DNA from: Rutidosis leptorrhynchoides
Taxonomy: Eukaryota; Streptophyta; Magnoliopsida; Asterales; Asteraceae
Direction of reading: 5' to 3'
Length of the DNA stretch: 64,000 nucleotides
NCBI RefSeq assembly: GCF_046630445.1
Contig: NC_092340.1
Location: 362,680,001 to 362,744,000 of the forward strand
The notes below the pieces were generated by a model. That model did not search any database and had not been told where the DNA came from. It saw nothing but the letters and a program-made list of their open reading frames with translations. Position 1 is the first letter of the stretch; the number at the start of each line of letters is the position of its first letter. Positions 1 to 11,299 of this stretch are shown one piece after another. The translations under genes were made by a program, and so were the position numbers.

Positions 1-1861
1 CTCAAATAACATCTGCTTGTGCGCAGGTAACTAATCCTTTCCAACTACTACTATAAAACTTCCAAGTTTTGTTGGCATGAGGTCATCTTCAAATGACCCA
101 CCTGTTAATTTTTAAGGTACTATCTTAAATTACTCCTCTATCTCTGCCAACTTACCATTAGCTTGTCCTATTGAATACTTAACTCTCATGATTGTTAATG
201 GCTTATTAGTCATCACACTAGGATTCTTGGGTATAAGGTTTCTATCACTCTAGTATTAAACAATTCCGAGACGATAAATCGTTGTGAAGAAACGTACCCT
301 AACTAAAATCAGGATCCATGCGAGTCTCCATAGCTGAGATAACGATTGCTCTATCATATGTGAGTCCAAAGTTTTTTTTTTCCTATTTGAGAACTTTTTC
401 CTTAAGTATCCAGGGTGTCTATATCTATAACAAATTTTCGGGTTATCAATTCTGCAGTCCAGGCCCTTCTCGTACAGTATCTAGACTAAGTGGTTATTCC
501 TGCCTTTATCAGACCATAATGCGTATACTCAAGTGGTTCCTACCAAAATTTCCTTTGAATCACTTCATATTCCTTATGTAGTAACATTGGGACTTCTGCA
601 TAATTCACTTCAATATAATTACGCTGGTCTGGCGTCATTATATTGTACTAAATCGTACGTTCATTCCAATATCACTCCATATGGTCAATGTAACGTGATC
701 ACTTTCAGTTCTACTCAATTTCATCCCACGGTGCTTTATCTATGCAATCTCAAAACAAAATCTACATAATTAATCTCACGGTTTCTCGGTGTGGGTGCGT
801 AAGTTCTGTAGGTCATGCACCAATGCCTAAATGTCCTGAAATTTCTTCAAAATGTTCAGGTTCAGGTAACATCGTTAGGTTCCTTTCTAGAAATTCAATC
901 TGGGTCTTGCTTCGAGTTATATGTGTAGCTAGTAGTAGTACGATATGTCTTGAGGCGACTCCCAAGTCTTTGGGTATGGTTGAGCATCAGTAGAAGGCAC
1001 TCTGACCTTGTGAAAGGAGATGTCCTCCCGACTTCCCCAATGCCTAAGAGTGTTAGGGTACTAAATCCAGAAATGTCGTCAGATCGTCGAGCAGTGGTGA
1101 AGAACGAAAGAGATAAGTGACGGTCATGAAAGCGTACGAGATACAAGCCATCTTGCAGGAACTGAACAACCTTCGAATGTTCACACGTCCTACGTGGCTA
1201 TTTAGAGTGAGCTCGGGGTGCGGTTACTCCGACAAATCCTCCAATCTCTCCTCCTCCGAGGATCGACTTTAGTGGGCGTGTAATCCGAGGGGTACTCCTC
1301 CTAGATTGCGTGAAGAATCGTTTCGATCTCTGGAACGGTGGAACAGTAGTAACAGGTGGATTACAATACTAATCCTTAGGGTTAGACGTGTGGGAAACGG
1401 GTTCAGAAGAACATCTGAACTAGGAAAGGTAAGTTTTTCCAAGTCGGTGCAGTGAATAGCAGGCATGAAGCAAGCACGTAATCAGGCACTACAGCAACCT
1501 AGCTCGTTTACAGCAGTATATAGCATGGCAATATTAACAGTACTAAACAGAAGTAACATGCAATCGAAAGCAGATAGTAGCATGCAGTAGCTAGAATAAG
1601 CAAAAGCATGCAGCGAGTTTACATAGCAGTAAAAGGAAACGGTAGCATGCAGCAAGTTCATACGGTAGTAAAAGTAAGCAGTGGCATGCAGTAGTAGTAA
1701 GCAGTAACATGTAGTAATATAACACAGTAGCATGCAGCAGGTTCCGCAGAAACAAGTAAACTAGCAAGTTGTAGATTAGTCTTATTAGTGAATCCTACTT
1801 GGGTCGGTCCTAGACTCACTAATGCAACCTAATTCCCTACAACCAATGCTCTGATACCAAC
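1..1861 (-). mobile_element. Internal region (partial) of a Tekay-like LTR retrotransposon
   Basis: This stretch lies on the internal side of the LTR at 1862-4597. A complement of the initiator tRNA-Met primer binding site directly precedes that LTR, so the element reads leftward and its remainder and other LTR are outside the window. No gag or pol domain is recognisable here; it is degenerate or untranslated leader. The part at 1480-1745 is low-complexity, built from repeats of a CAGTAGCATGCAG-type motif. Family assignment rests on the LTR start and PBS. Confidence 0.6.
1848..1859 (-). other. Primer binding site, initiator tRNA-Met type
   Basis: The plus strand reads GCTCTGATACCA, the reverse complement of TGGTATCAGAGC, two bases from the LTR edge at 1862. 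This fixes the minus orientation of the element. Confidence 0.8.
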
Positions 1862-4597
1862 TGTGACGCCCCGTACAAAATCATCGTGTACGGTACATCA
1901 ACAACAGGATCATTACAAGGTCAAACACTATATACTGTTTGAAAACCAGTTTTGCATTCATGAACAGATAACGTTTTACAAAAGATGTATAGGAAACATT
2001 AACATGAGTACATGATACTAAGGTCATTACAAAGCTATTGTTTTGAAAATAACATAAGTTGGGAATGCAAAGTAAAAGTTTCATGCTTGAGACATCTCTA
2101 AGTAATGCAGCGAAAGTCTAACACAGCAAGTCTATACACCGAGACTAGAACAGCAAGGCTAACAGCAGAAGCAACAACGTCTAAACACCTGAGAAATACA
2201 TGCTTAAAAAGTCAACACGAATGTTGGTGAGCTATAGTTTATTTGTATTCAGTAATGTAATGTAGGCCACGAGATTTCAGTGCTTCAAACAAGCGTTTCA
2301 AATCAGTAATTCAAATCAGTATTATAAAGTATATGTATAACCGTGGGCACTCGGTAACTAACTTAACGTTTATACCCCCTGAAAGTACACTTGGCAAGTT
2401 CGTATGTCTACGAAGTATTAAACACTCGTTAAATGCTAGCGCGACTAGCCCGAGTGGGGATGTCAAACCCTATGGATCCATATCTAAGATTCGCGTTCAC
2501 GGTTCAAAAACCAATGATTAAACGTTACCGAGCTAAAGGGAAAGTTTATGCCGTTGTATAACCCACACATATATAAGTTTAAGTACTCGTGCCTAGTATG
2601 TGAAACCATAAAATGCGCATGTATTCTCAGTTCCCAAAATAGTTAAAGTACAAAGGGAATGCTATAACTCACAGTGATAAAAGCGGTAAAGTCGGTAATG
2701 AAAGTACGCAAGTAGTAAGTCGGTCCGAAAGGTCGTCAACCTAAATCAAGGGTTACTAGGTCAGTAGGTTGTTTTTATAAATTCTAATAGTGCATAAAAT
2801 AAGTTTAAGTGTCATCATCATCATCATTCATCATCATAAAAGCTAAGTAAGTTCGACAAGAATAGAGATCGAAACAATAGGCTGACTTCGGTCAGCTGCT
2901 GCGACCTCTACGTAAATCGAAAAGATGCATAGTCAGTGGCTATGGCTCCGTATGTGAGTCCCCTAACCGCTGACCAATTTTCAGAACCTAACTCGTCTTC
3001 GTTTGACCGTGGCGACGGTTTAAGTGCGAGTAGGTCAGAAATTTCAGCACAACGTTAATAGGGTGTAGTGACTCTCGGAGGGCCATAAATCCTAAACCGT
3101 AACTCGGATTAAGACGAGGCCTAAACGGAAAATCATCTACTCGAACCGAAATAACTGAAAATCAACTTTACAGTAGCCTAGGTGGTCTGATAAGATATGA
3201 AAATCAGTGGACAATTGCTCCGGTGAGGTTCTTGGTGCTTGATGCTCATCACGGTTCTCATCCTTGATGCTTGTAGCTTCAAGTGTACAACTCGTTGATG
3301 GTTTAGCATCACTTTTGACCAAGATTCTACCATCAATACACAATATGTTAAGACCAAGTGGTAACACAACTCATTTAAGAGTCTTAGATGGATGATGAAC
3401 CAAGGTTACATCATATCCTTAGTCTTAACACAATTACAAGTCCTATTTACAAACAAAGTTACAAACTTTACATCAATCAAACAAGTATGAACATGATCCA
3501 AGTCAAAAGAGGTGATGGAACCCTAAGCTAGAGAGCTTGGATCCCTTTCACACAATTTATAAGGTCACAAAGCTAGAAAGCTTGAACCTTTAGTGTTCTT
3601 GAAGATCTTGAAGCATAAAGCTTGGATCTTTAAGATATATGAAGATAACAAACAAAAGTTTGAATATTTATCACAAAATAACAAGATTAAAGTAAAAGAA
3701 AGATGAATCTACAAAGTTGGTGAAGATTCAAAGCTAGAAAGCTTGAATCTTCCATGTTCTTGAAAGATTCATGCTTGAATCAACAAGATATAAGCAAGAT
3801 CAAAGCTAAAAGGAACTTTGATCTCCATAATATGATGATGATGGACATGAAAATGAAAGGAAAAGAAGAAGAAAAAGAAGACTTACAAGCAATACTAGAA
3901 AGGGAAGAAAGAAAGAACAAGTGTGTGTGAAAACCAAATGAGCAAGTGATTTGAATGAGAGGTAAATGGCTAGTATTTATAAGCAAGGAATTTGACAAAG
4001 ATTGATGACATGGACAAGGGCTAGTATTTATAAGCAAGGAATTTGACAAGGATTGATGACATGGACAAGGGCTAGTATTTATAAGCAAGGAATTTGACAA
4101 GGATTGATGACATGGACAAGGGCTAGTATTTATAAGCAAGGAATTTGACAAGGATTGATGACATGGACAAGGGCTAATTAATTGGGTCACTAGCTAGAGT
4201 AGGGTGGGCTTGAGCCCAATAAGGTAGAAAGTCTAACAAGACTAACTATTGTGCATAATTAAATTACTACGCGTAATTAAGCATCCAAAAACCCAGGTAA
4301 TTATTATTATAAAATAATAATTAATATTTCGCAGTCATAATATTCCGATTATGACAAAAATTAAACGTGCGCGCAAGTTCGCGGTTTATTCGAAACGTCA
4401 AATAACACTAACGGTTATAAAGGCTTCCAATGATCAAGTTATGTATCCTACGTACTCTAAGGCACGTTTTAACATATAAATGGAAGTAAACCACGTAAAT
4501 CAAGTTTCCAGAGTATAAAGTAACACAGTACGCACAAATACGCAGTTTCGCAAAAATACAAGGCACAAAAACAAGTCGAAAAAGTCGGGTCGTTACA
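1862..4597 (-). repeat. Long terminal repeat (2.7 kb) of Tekay-like element
   Basis: The LTR opens with TGTGACGCCCCG and closes with GGTCGTTACA, giving TG...CA ends beside a matching primer binding site. In element orientation it is the 5' LTR. The partner LTR lies left of the window, so age and target duplication cannot be read. It contains a four-copy 51-bp tandem repeat at 3970-4173. The start sequence resembles Tekay/Del chromovirus LTRs; this is recognition from memory. Confidence 0.7.
3970..4173 (-). repeat. Tandem repeat, 4 x 51 bp, inside LTR
   Basis: Four nearly identical 51-bp units begin at 3970, 4021, 4072 and 4123 (each starting CTAGTATTTATAAGC). The unit is a multiple of three, so it makes an open frame encoding a repeated 17-residue string on the minus strand. 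With its position inside an LTR this is best read as chance openness, not a protein. Confidence 0.85.
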
Positions 4598-5080
4598 GAT
4601 AACCTGGTGTATTCATTAAACAAAGTATTAACACCTTGTTACAGTTTGAATCCCCAATTAGTTGGAATATTTGACTTCGGGTATAAGGATAATTTGACGA
4701 AGACTCTCGCACTTTATATTTATGACTGATGGACTGTTATGGACAAAAACCGTATGGACATATTGAATAATCCAGGACAAAGGACAATTAACCCATGGTA
4801 ATAAACTAAAATCAACACGTCGAACATCATGATTACGGAAGTTTAACTAAGCATAATTCCTTTATTTTATATCTCATCGCACTTTTATTTACTGTAATTT
4901 TATTTATCGTCATTTTAATTATCGCATTTTTATTTATCGTCATTTACTTTACGCTTTAAATTAAGTTGTATTTATTTTTAATATTTTACATTAGGTTTTA
5001 ATTGCGACTTAAGACATAAAATCGACAAACCGGTCATTAAACGGTAAAAACCCACTTTTTATAATAATAATAATATTATA

Positions 5081-5143
<63 letters not shown>

Positions 5144-5375
5144 CAAATATAGTTTTAAAAATATAGCGTTAAACTTGGCTAGCTCCCTGTGGAACGAACC
5201 GGACTTACTAAAAACTACACTACTTTACGATTAGGTACACTGCCTATAAGTGTTGTAGCAAGGTTTAAGTATATCCACTCTATAAATAAATAAATAACTT
5301 GTGTAAAATTGTATCGTATTTAATAGTATTTCGCAATAAAAATATAACTATTAAATATACGCTGCTGCACACATC
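4598..5375. repeat. LTR remnant of another retroelement
   Basis: The sequence continues with LTR-like text (repeated TTTATCGTCATTT motifs at 4860-4960, a (TA)n tract near 5065-5140) and ends TGCTGCACACA at about 5375. At that point it abuts sequence homologous to the Myb/SANT gene of the Harbinger copies. I infer the right-hand end of an LTR inserted into a Harbinger copy and itself cut on its left by the Tekay-like element. No gene is visible. Confidence 0.5.
5062..5140. repeat. (TA)n microsatellite
   Basis: An almost pure TA dinucleotide run of about 70-80 bp within the LTR remnant. Confidence 0.9.
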
Positions 5376-5506
5376 AGAAACTCTCAAAATATGCATCTTT
5401 GTGGGGTAACGTTATGAGCAAATTCAACAATAACGAACAAGGATGGTATCGAAATGAAGATGCGTTATCGGAAAAATGGCGTTATGTATTTATATGAACA
5501 CATGTA
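5376..5506 (+). pseudogene. Fragment of Harbinger-type Myb/SANT gene
   Basis: The text from GAAACTCTCAAAATATGCAT onward matches the segment at 6350-6475 and, on the other strand, 8540-8650, which encodes the region just after the Myb/SANT-like helix motif. It is a truncated, non-coding copy cut on the left by an LTR remnant and losing homology at about 5506. Confidence 0.65.
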
Positions 5507-5778
5507 CAAACTTTATGAGATGTCAAATGGGTTCATTTTCTTTGATCATTTTGTGGTTGTGGTTGGAGTATATACAAAATTATATTCAAATATGTTATTT
5601 TTTTATGGTGGCAAATTAAGAAGTGATTAGATTGATATATTAACTAAATGAGTGGATTCGCCAAACAGATACATAGCAGTAAAATTTCCATTTGGATCTT
5701 AATATTCACTACTTATGGTGGCAAATTAGATTAATATTCAAATGAAATTTCTTAAAAGGTCTTTAACTGAGTGCCTTA
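5507..5778. other. AT-rich non-coding stretch
   Basis: No gene or recognisable element. It separates two broken Myb/SANT copies and may be internal sequence of a deleted Harbinger derivative. Confidence 0.5.
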
Positions 5779-6480
5779 GACCTTCTCTAACGTTCGTGTG
5801 TTAGCCCCAATGTGCAAGCAACACGCCTCCAACACGTGTCTAACGCGGCGTGTTATAAGGTACACCCGTCGGCGTGCTGGAACCCAACACGGAGGAAAAT
5901 TCCGTGTGCCAGATGACGTGTTCGATGGTGAGTGGCCCAATTCAAATGCAATGGATATGTTTGACCGGAATGTGATAAAAAAATAAATTAATTAAACACT
6001 CCTATATATACACTTCAAACATATACATTTTTCATAACTGAACTCACAAGAAATTGAACAACAAATCCATCAACTACAACAATTTCAAAAACTACAAGAA
6101 ATTCAAAGAGAACTCGGGTTATCCCTACAACTACGTTTTCAATCACAAACCCAACCACAACACAACCACAAACTGAATTACAACCCGAAGCAGAACTTGA
6201 ACAAGGCGGTGGTGCGAGGAGAAGAAGAAGTCACCAACATAAAGACAAACAAAAGGCACGTGAACCATGCCAAAAAAAAAATTTGGACATCGGCCGAAGA
6301 GGTTTGGTTGGCGAAATGTTGGCTTGATGCGTCCGAGAATCTGATTGTCGGAAACTCTCAAAAAATATGCATCTTTTTGGGGTACCGTTATGAGGAAATT
6401 CATCAATAACGAACAAGTATGGTATCGAAATGAAAATGCGTTATCGGAAAAATGGTGTTATGTATTTATATGAACTCATA
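5779..6480 (+). pseudogene. Second broken Harbinger-type Myb/SANT copy
   Basis: A possible terminus (TTA then GACCTTCTCTAACG) begins at 5779, followed by GC-richer terminal sequence with repeated CGTGT/ACACG words like the ends of the 7532-9365 element. From about 6045 the plus strand encodes a Gln-rich stretch and then WTSAEEVWLAKCWLDASEN at about 6277-6340, the hallmark of the Myb/SANT-like protein also encoded at 7871-9052. Only the N-terminal half survives and several in-frame stops follow. No matching right terminus was found, so it is probably an internally deleted or truncated copy. Confidence 0.6.
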
Positions 6481-7528
6481 TACAAACTTTATGAATGTAC
6501 AAACTTTGAAGAATATTGTACAACTTTCATATAATAATTGTATTTTAATTTTTTTTTTAAATAAAGAGGCATTTTTTATTACTAATAATTATTATTAAAA
6601 ATATAAATACTCAATTTCAAAGCAAACTTTATTATTATTATTCAAATATGAGTTCTCTTTACGGGATTAATTATGTTACATATATATGCGAAATACATGT
6701 CTCAATAAAATGTTTTAATGTAGTTTTTATGACAAGAAAAATAATAATTGTGATGAAATTGGAAGAAAGTGGTGGGAGAATAAAAGTAGTTCATTTATTC
6801 TTAGTTAGCAACTTAAGTATATCAATATGTTTGTAAAAACAACGAGAAATTTCTTAGTCGGAATCTGTGGTTTCGCGGTTCATTAAACTAAATGACTTTA
6901 GTATGTACGTTCACTTAATACCTAAAACATATCGTTAAACTGTTTCGTTTAAACAACATGTGGTTTCATGGGTCATTTCACTAGTTGTTAAATAATTGTG
7001 TTGGGTTGGCCGGTTGGGTTGGTCGGTTGGATTGGGCCTTTCAGTATTCTATTATATTATTATTACAGTAATTGATAATTTATGTAAGCTTTTTTTTCTT
7101 TTTCTTTTTAAATCGAGAGAAATAATAAATTTTATAGAAATTTTCTAATAACAACTTAAGGTTTTCATTAAGAATTACTTTAATGCACAAAAATTATAGT
7201 ATATGTGGTAGTATATATAGAGGGTGGTTGACGATTCTTAATATGCAAGTATTTTTTACATTCCTAAATTCCTTAATAACAATCGGGTTATCATTAGAAA
7301 AATCTTATACAAATAAAAGTTTGCAAAATGACACGATTGTATGAATAACCAATAGTGTTTTGATATAATTGAACTCATTATTTGCGCAACGCATCGCCAT
7401 TAGTGAAGGAAAAGTATGGCGATAAGGTAGAGAGAATCGCTCGAGGGTTCCAGAAGAAGAAGTTCGATGGAATGGAGATGGTGGAAGTGAGTTGATAGAA
7501 GTAAAATATATGTTGTGAAAATAACCCT
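6481..7528. other. Non-coding AT-rich spacer
   Basis: Long A/T runs and no coding-like frame. A short region near 7390-7500 is slightly GC-richer but encodes nothing I recognise. Confidence 0.5.
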
Positions 7529-7531
7529 TAA

Positions 7532-9365
7532 GACCATATTTATCCCTGCCAGGCGTGTTAGCGTTTTGCTGGGTGGGGGTGGGGTGCTTGATGAGCGTGC
7601 TGCCAGACTGCTGTGTAATGGGTGGCGTGCTGAGTGGCGTGTTGAGCGTATTTTTTATTTCTTTTTCATTTTTCTTGTATTTATTTTAATTTGTTTAATT
7701 AGTTATATTATTATTTTGAAATTATAATAACAAATTAATTTAATAAAACACACTAAAATTAATAATAATAATACGATTACATTATAAATTCTAAAAATAG
7801 AAAATTACAATAAATAAAAAGACGACCTAAACTTACTTTATTTAAAAAAAAATCCTAATAATTTAAACTACTACTCGTCATCTTCATCCGACAACTGAAT
7901 TAAGTCGCCGTACTCTTCGAGCAAGTTCTTCTTCATCTTCATGCAACGCTTTTTCTCTTTCGGGTTCGTGATTTTATTAATGTCCAAGTTCGACAGAAAT
8001 TTTGTGACTTCGAGTGCGGCCTTCATACATTCCGCTTTGGTAATTGCGTCCATCTGTTGAAGCTTTTTCTGTGCAACTTCGGACCTATACTCGTTAACTT
8101 TTTTACATAACTCTTCAAACTTTGAAGAGTTTGTAGAATGAGAGCTTTGCGCCACGTCGGAAGATGCCTCAGTCCTAGCCACCTTCTTTGCTCGATTCCT
8201 TCCCATCGGCCTTTCAATCGGATCATCACCTAAAAGCACATTATGAGGACGATCATCCCCGATATCAATCGTGTGGACCTCCTCGTCATGACGTCATCCT
8301 CATCACGGTTACCAAAACCTCCATAAACTGCTCCACCAACCGGAGGAGGAGCAAGCCACTTTGGTTTGTCCTTTAAAAATTCCCAAGCATCGTGAAACGT
8401 CCACGACTTCTTCTCATTAATACAATACGCCTTTACCGCAGCCTCGTAAAAGCAACTTTCGGTTTTCCCACTACGCTTTGGATTGCGTTTTTCGGCCTCA
8501 TAATAACCTTGAAAAGCTTTACACCCCTTGTCCACATAACGCCATTTCCCCGATAACGCATCTTCATTTCGAGACCATCCGTACTCGTTATTGTTAAATT
8601 TGTTCATTACACTACCACAAAGATTGGTATTTTTGAGAGTTTCCGACAATCGGATTTTCGGACGCATCAAGCCAACTTTTCGCCAACCAAACCTCTTCGG
8701 CCGATGTCCAAATTAGTTTTTGGGTTGGTTCACGTGCCTTTTCTTTTCCTTTTCGTTGGTGTTTTCTTCTCCTCACGCCAACGGGTTGTTCGGGCTCAAC
8801 GTCGGGTTGAGTTTGTGGTTGAGTTTCTGGTTGTGTTTGACCTTGAAGTTGTGAGAGTTGTTGCGGGCTAAGACCGAGCTCTCTTTGAATCTCTTGTAAT
8901 CGTTGGATTTGTTGCTCGACTTCTTGTTGGCTCATATTAAACGAGCTAGTGGTATAGTTGGCAAAACCAAGAGAAGAAGGTCGGGATGAAGACGATGACC
9001 CCGGAGTAGTCGGTTCACCAAGATTGTACCCCCACTCATTCGGAAAAGACATTGTTTTTGTTTGATTTTGTGAAGTGTTTTGTGTTTTGAGTTGTGTATG
9101 TTGTGTTTGTATTTGTCTTTGAAATATATATGTATATATATATATACTGGAAACTGCAAACCAATAATGCAATATGTATATATCCGTTGGCAAATATTCA
9201 GCTAGCAATCATACACGTCGACAAAATACACAAACACGCGTACGAAAGTCCGGTGCTAACTTCCAACACGTCGGCGATTATGGAGTCCAACACGCCGCGC
9301 TACCCCAATTTTGGGTGGCGTGTTGGTTGAGTTTGGCTGCCAAAACGCCAGCGATATTCATGGTC
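7532..9365 (-). mobile_element. Non-autonomous PIF/Harbinger-like transposon with Myb/SANT gene
   Basis: The element is bounded by imperfect inverted repeats: GACCATATTTATCCCTG on the left and CAGCGATATTCATGGTC on the right. Both ends are flanked by TAA (7529-7531 and 9366-9368), the three-base duplication typical of PIF/Harbinger. Subterminal regions are GC-rich and full of CGTGTTGG/GGCGTG words. The interior holds only the Myb/SANT-like gene on the minus strand. The DDE transposase that autonomous Harbingers also carry is absent, so this copy would depend on another element. Confidence 0.7.
7871..9052 (-). pseudogene. Myb/SANT-like Harbinger protein gene, two frameshifts
   Basis: Reading starts at ATG 9052 (MSFPNEWGYNLGEPTTPG). 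A Ser-rich and Gln-rich N-terminus follows, then a basic stretch (RRRKHQRKGKEKARE) and the Myb/SANT-like motif WTSAEEVWLAKSWLDASEN, a region containing SGKWRYVDKGCKAFQGYY, and an acidic or basic C-terminal coiled segment ending IQLSDEDDE at 7871. The reading frame breaks near 8630 (a lost base before VMNKFNNNE) and again near 8290 (before the segment containing RPMGRNRAKK), so no full protein can be made. Similar proteins are often annotated as glutathione S-transferase T3-like or NAM-associated in Asteraceae, names that do not describe function. Harbinger Myb-like proteins are known to help bind transposon ends and import the transposase. Confidence 0.7.
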
Positions 9366-9368
9366 TAA

Positions 9369-11011
9369 GTGAGTGGCAAAAGATGAAAATGCAATTTACT
9401 TAATATAATATGTTGATGAACAGTAAATTCATAAGCTCTGAGGATATATATATATATAACCCATGTTCATTTCAATTTTCTCTTTCATACTCATATCTCC
9501 CATATAATTAGTACACATCATTCTGTATAAATGTGTATTTAAACTTTTTAAATTTAAATAAATGTATAATTGCTCTTAAATTATTTCAAACAATATGAGA
9601 TCATTTTTATTTTTACAACTGTAGATATACTCACATTATACTCCATATATGCTCATTATATGATTCATATGATACGAACATTTCTTGGTTCAACTAACTA
9701 AAATTCAATGAGACCAACCTTTATTAATGCATTAATGAAGAACTCTAAAAGGTTGAGAAAATAAATTACATAAGATATTTCTTACAGTATATGATGCAAA
9801 AAGATATTGAAAATGACGATCCAATGGTCTTGCTTCTTTGTTTGATGGACTATCCCCAATAACCTTTCCTTGCCAAAACACAAACATCCAAATAAAGGAA
9901 TTCCACACATATAAAATAGTAGACCCCTTTTAATGTAAGATAAGAATAAGTAGTAAATATCAAGATCTAACAGATACACAGAAACTAAACTATCACAATT
10001 TTTTGATTAAAAAATTCATTTTAATTTTTTTTTTTTCTAAAAGCCAAATTTCATTAAAACACGAAAATGAAATTCATGTTTGTCAACTTTTTTAAAAAGT
10101 AACAAAAATAAAAATAGTTTGATAAAGAGAAAATAAGATCATGTTGTACAAAGAGAGTTCGATTCTCACCTCTTTTATTTGGTTTGGGAGTACATTCAAT
10201 GACATCATTACAAATCTAGTAGTTTACATCATATGATGTCATTACAAATCTAGTAGTTCCTGTGATTTACAATATGAACGCGGCACATGCCATGATTTAA
10301 CGGATATTTTTGATGTTCGTAGTAACATAGAGCATCCACATTCATTTTGTAAACTACGGGTACCAACCACGTTGAAAAAAAATACAGAGATCAACGACAT
10401 TATATGATGTAACCACGGGGACTAATCGTACAAACTTTTCTTTTTTATTCTTATCTATAATATATATAAAGCTCTAAAATGATGATTTCATCATTAAGCT
10501 AATTACCTTTATTTCTCATAATGATGATGTCATAATTATATATTAATTTAATTAAAAAAAATACGAAATCTTTTTATAAAAGGAATATTAATCTCTCTTA
10601 AATTGTAATTTTATTTTTCTAAAATTATTTAAAAGACATTTATTATTATTATTATTAATTATTATTATCAAAAATATAAATATAAATACTCAAATTTGAG
10701 CGAAATTTATATTTGTAATAAACACTTTATATGAGTGAACATATTCAGTATAAACACTTTTTTTTCTTTGAAAAAAAAAAAGTAAACTAGGAATACGCGC
10801 ATAACAAAGTCAAAAAAAAAAAAAAAAAAAAAAAAAACCGGCTTTGTAATTTTGATGAGTTTGTTTTATTTCTAAACACACGCTACCAATCTCTCTATTC
10901 ACACTTATTATTATCATTATCATTTTTCATACAAAATTAAATAAAATATAGATAGATATAGATAGATAGATATGAATTTATATACAAAATTTAAATTTAT
11001 ACTCTCCGTAC
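9369..11011. other. Upstream region of PBS1
   Basis: AT-rich, non-coding. It contains a small imperfect tandem duplication (ATTACAAATCTAGTAGTT at about 10207 and 10242), a 28-A run at about 10810-10837, and short GATA repeats near 10950. A distant promoter is plausible but no specific site can be assigned. Confidence 0.5.
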
Positions 11012-11025
11012 TGTATAAATATAAA
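11012..11025 (+). promoter_or_regulatory. Possible TATA box of PBS1
   Basis: TGTATAAATATAAA lies about 180 bp upstream of the PBS1 start codon, compatible with a 5' leader of roughly 150 nt. Such motifs are common in AT-rich DNA, so this is only a candidate. Confidence 0.35.
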
Positions 11026-11200
11026 ACTATGTATTTTTAAACCGTTTTAATTGAACCCATCCAATTTCTTAATCAATCAATCAGTTATCAGTTATAGATT
11101 AAAAATTACAGCAGCTACAACCTTTAATCCATCTTATGAGCTGTTGTTTTGAATGTTGAATTTTAATTTTTGAGTAAAAAAAGAGGAAATTATCAAATTA

Positions 11201-11267
11201 ATGGGTTGTTTTCCATGTTTTGATTCGAGAGAAGAAGAGAAATTAAATCCTTCAAAAGTTAGGGCTG

Positions 11268-11299
<32 letters not shown>

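Noticed and set aside
3780-4190. A repeat protein (four 17-residue units) on the minus strand
   Set aside because: The open frame comes from a 51-bp tandem repeat inside an LTR. Nothing supports translation.
10451-10500. A Helitron 5' end (TCTATAATATATATAAAG)
   Set aside because: The start is suggestive, but no matching hairpin plus CTRR end was found; AT-rich chance similarity is likely. The same applies to the hairpin-like text near 60885.
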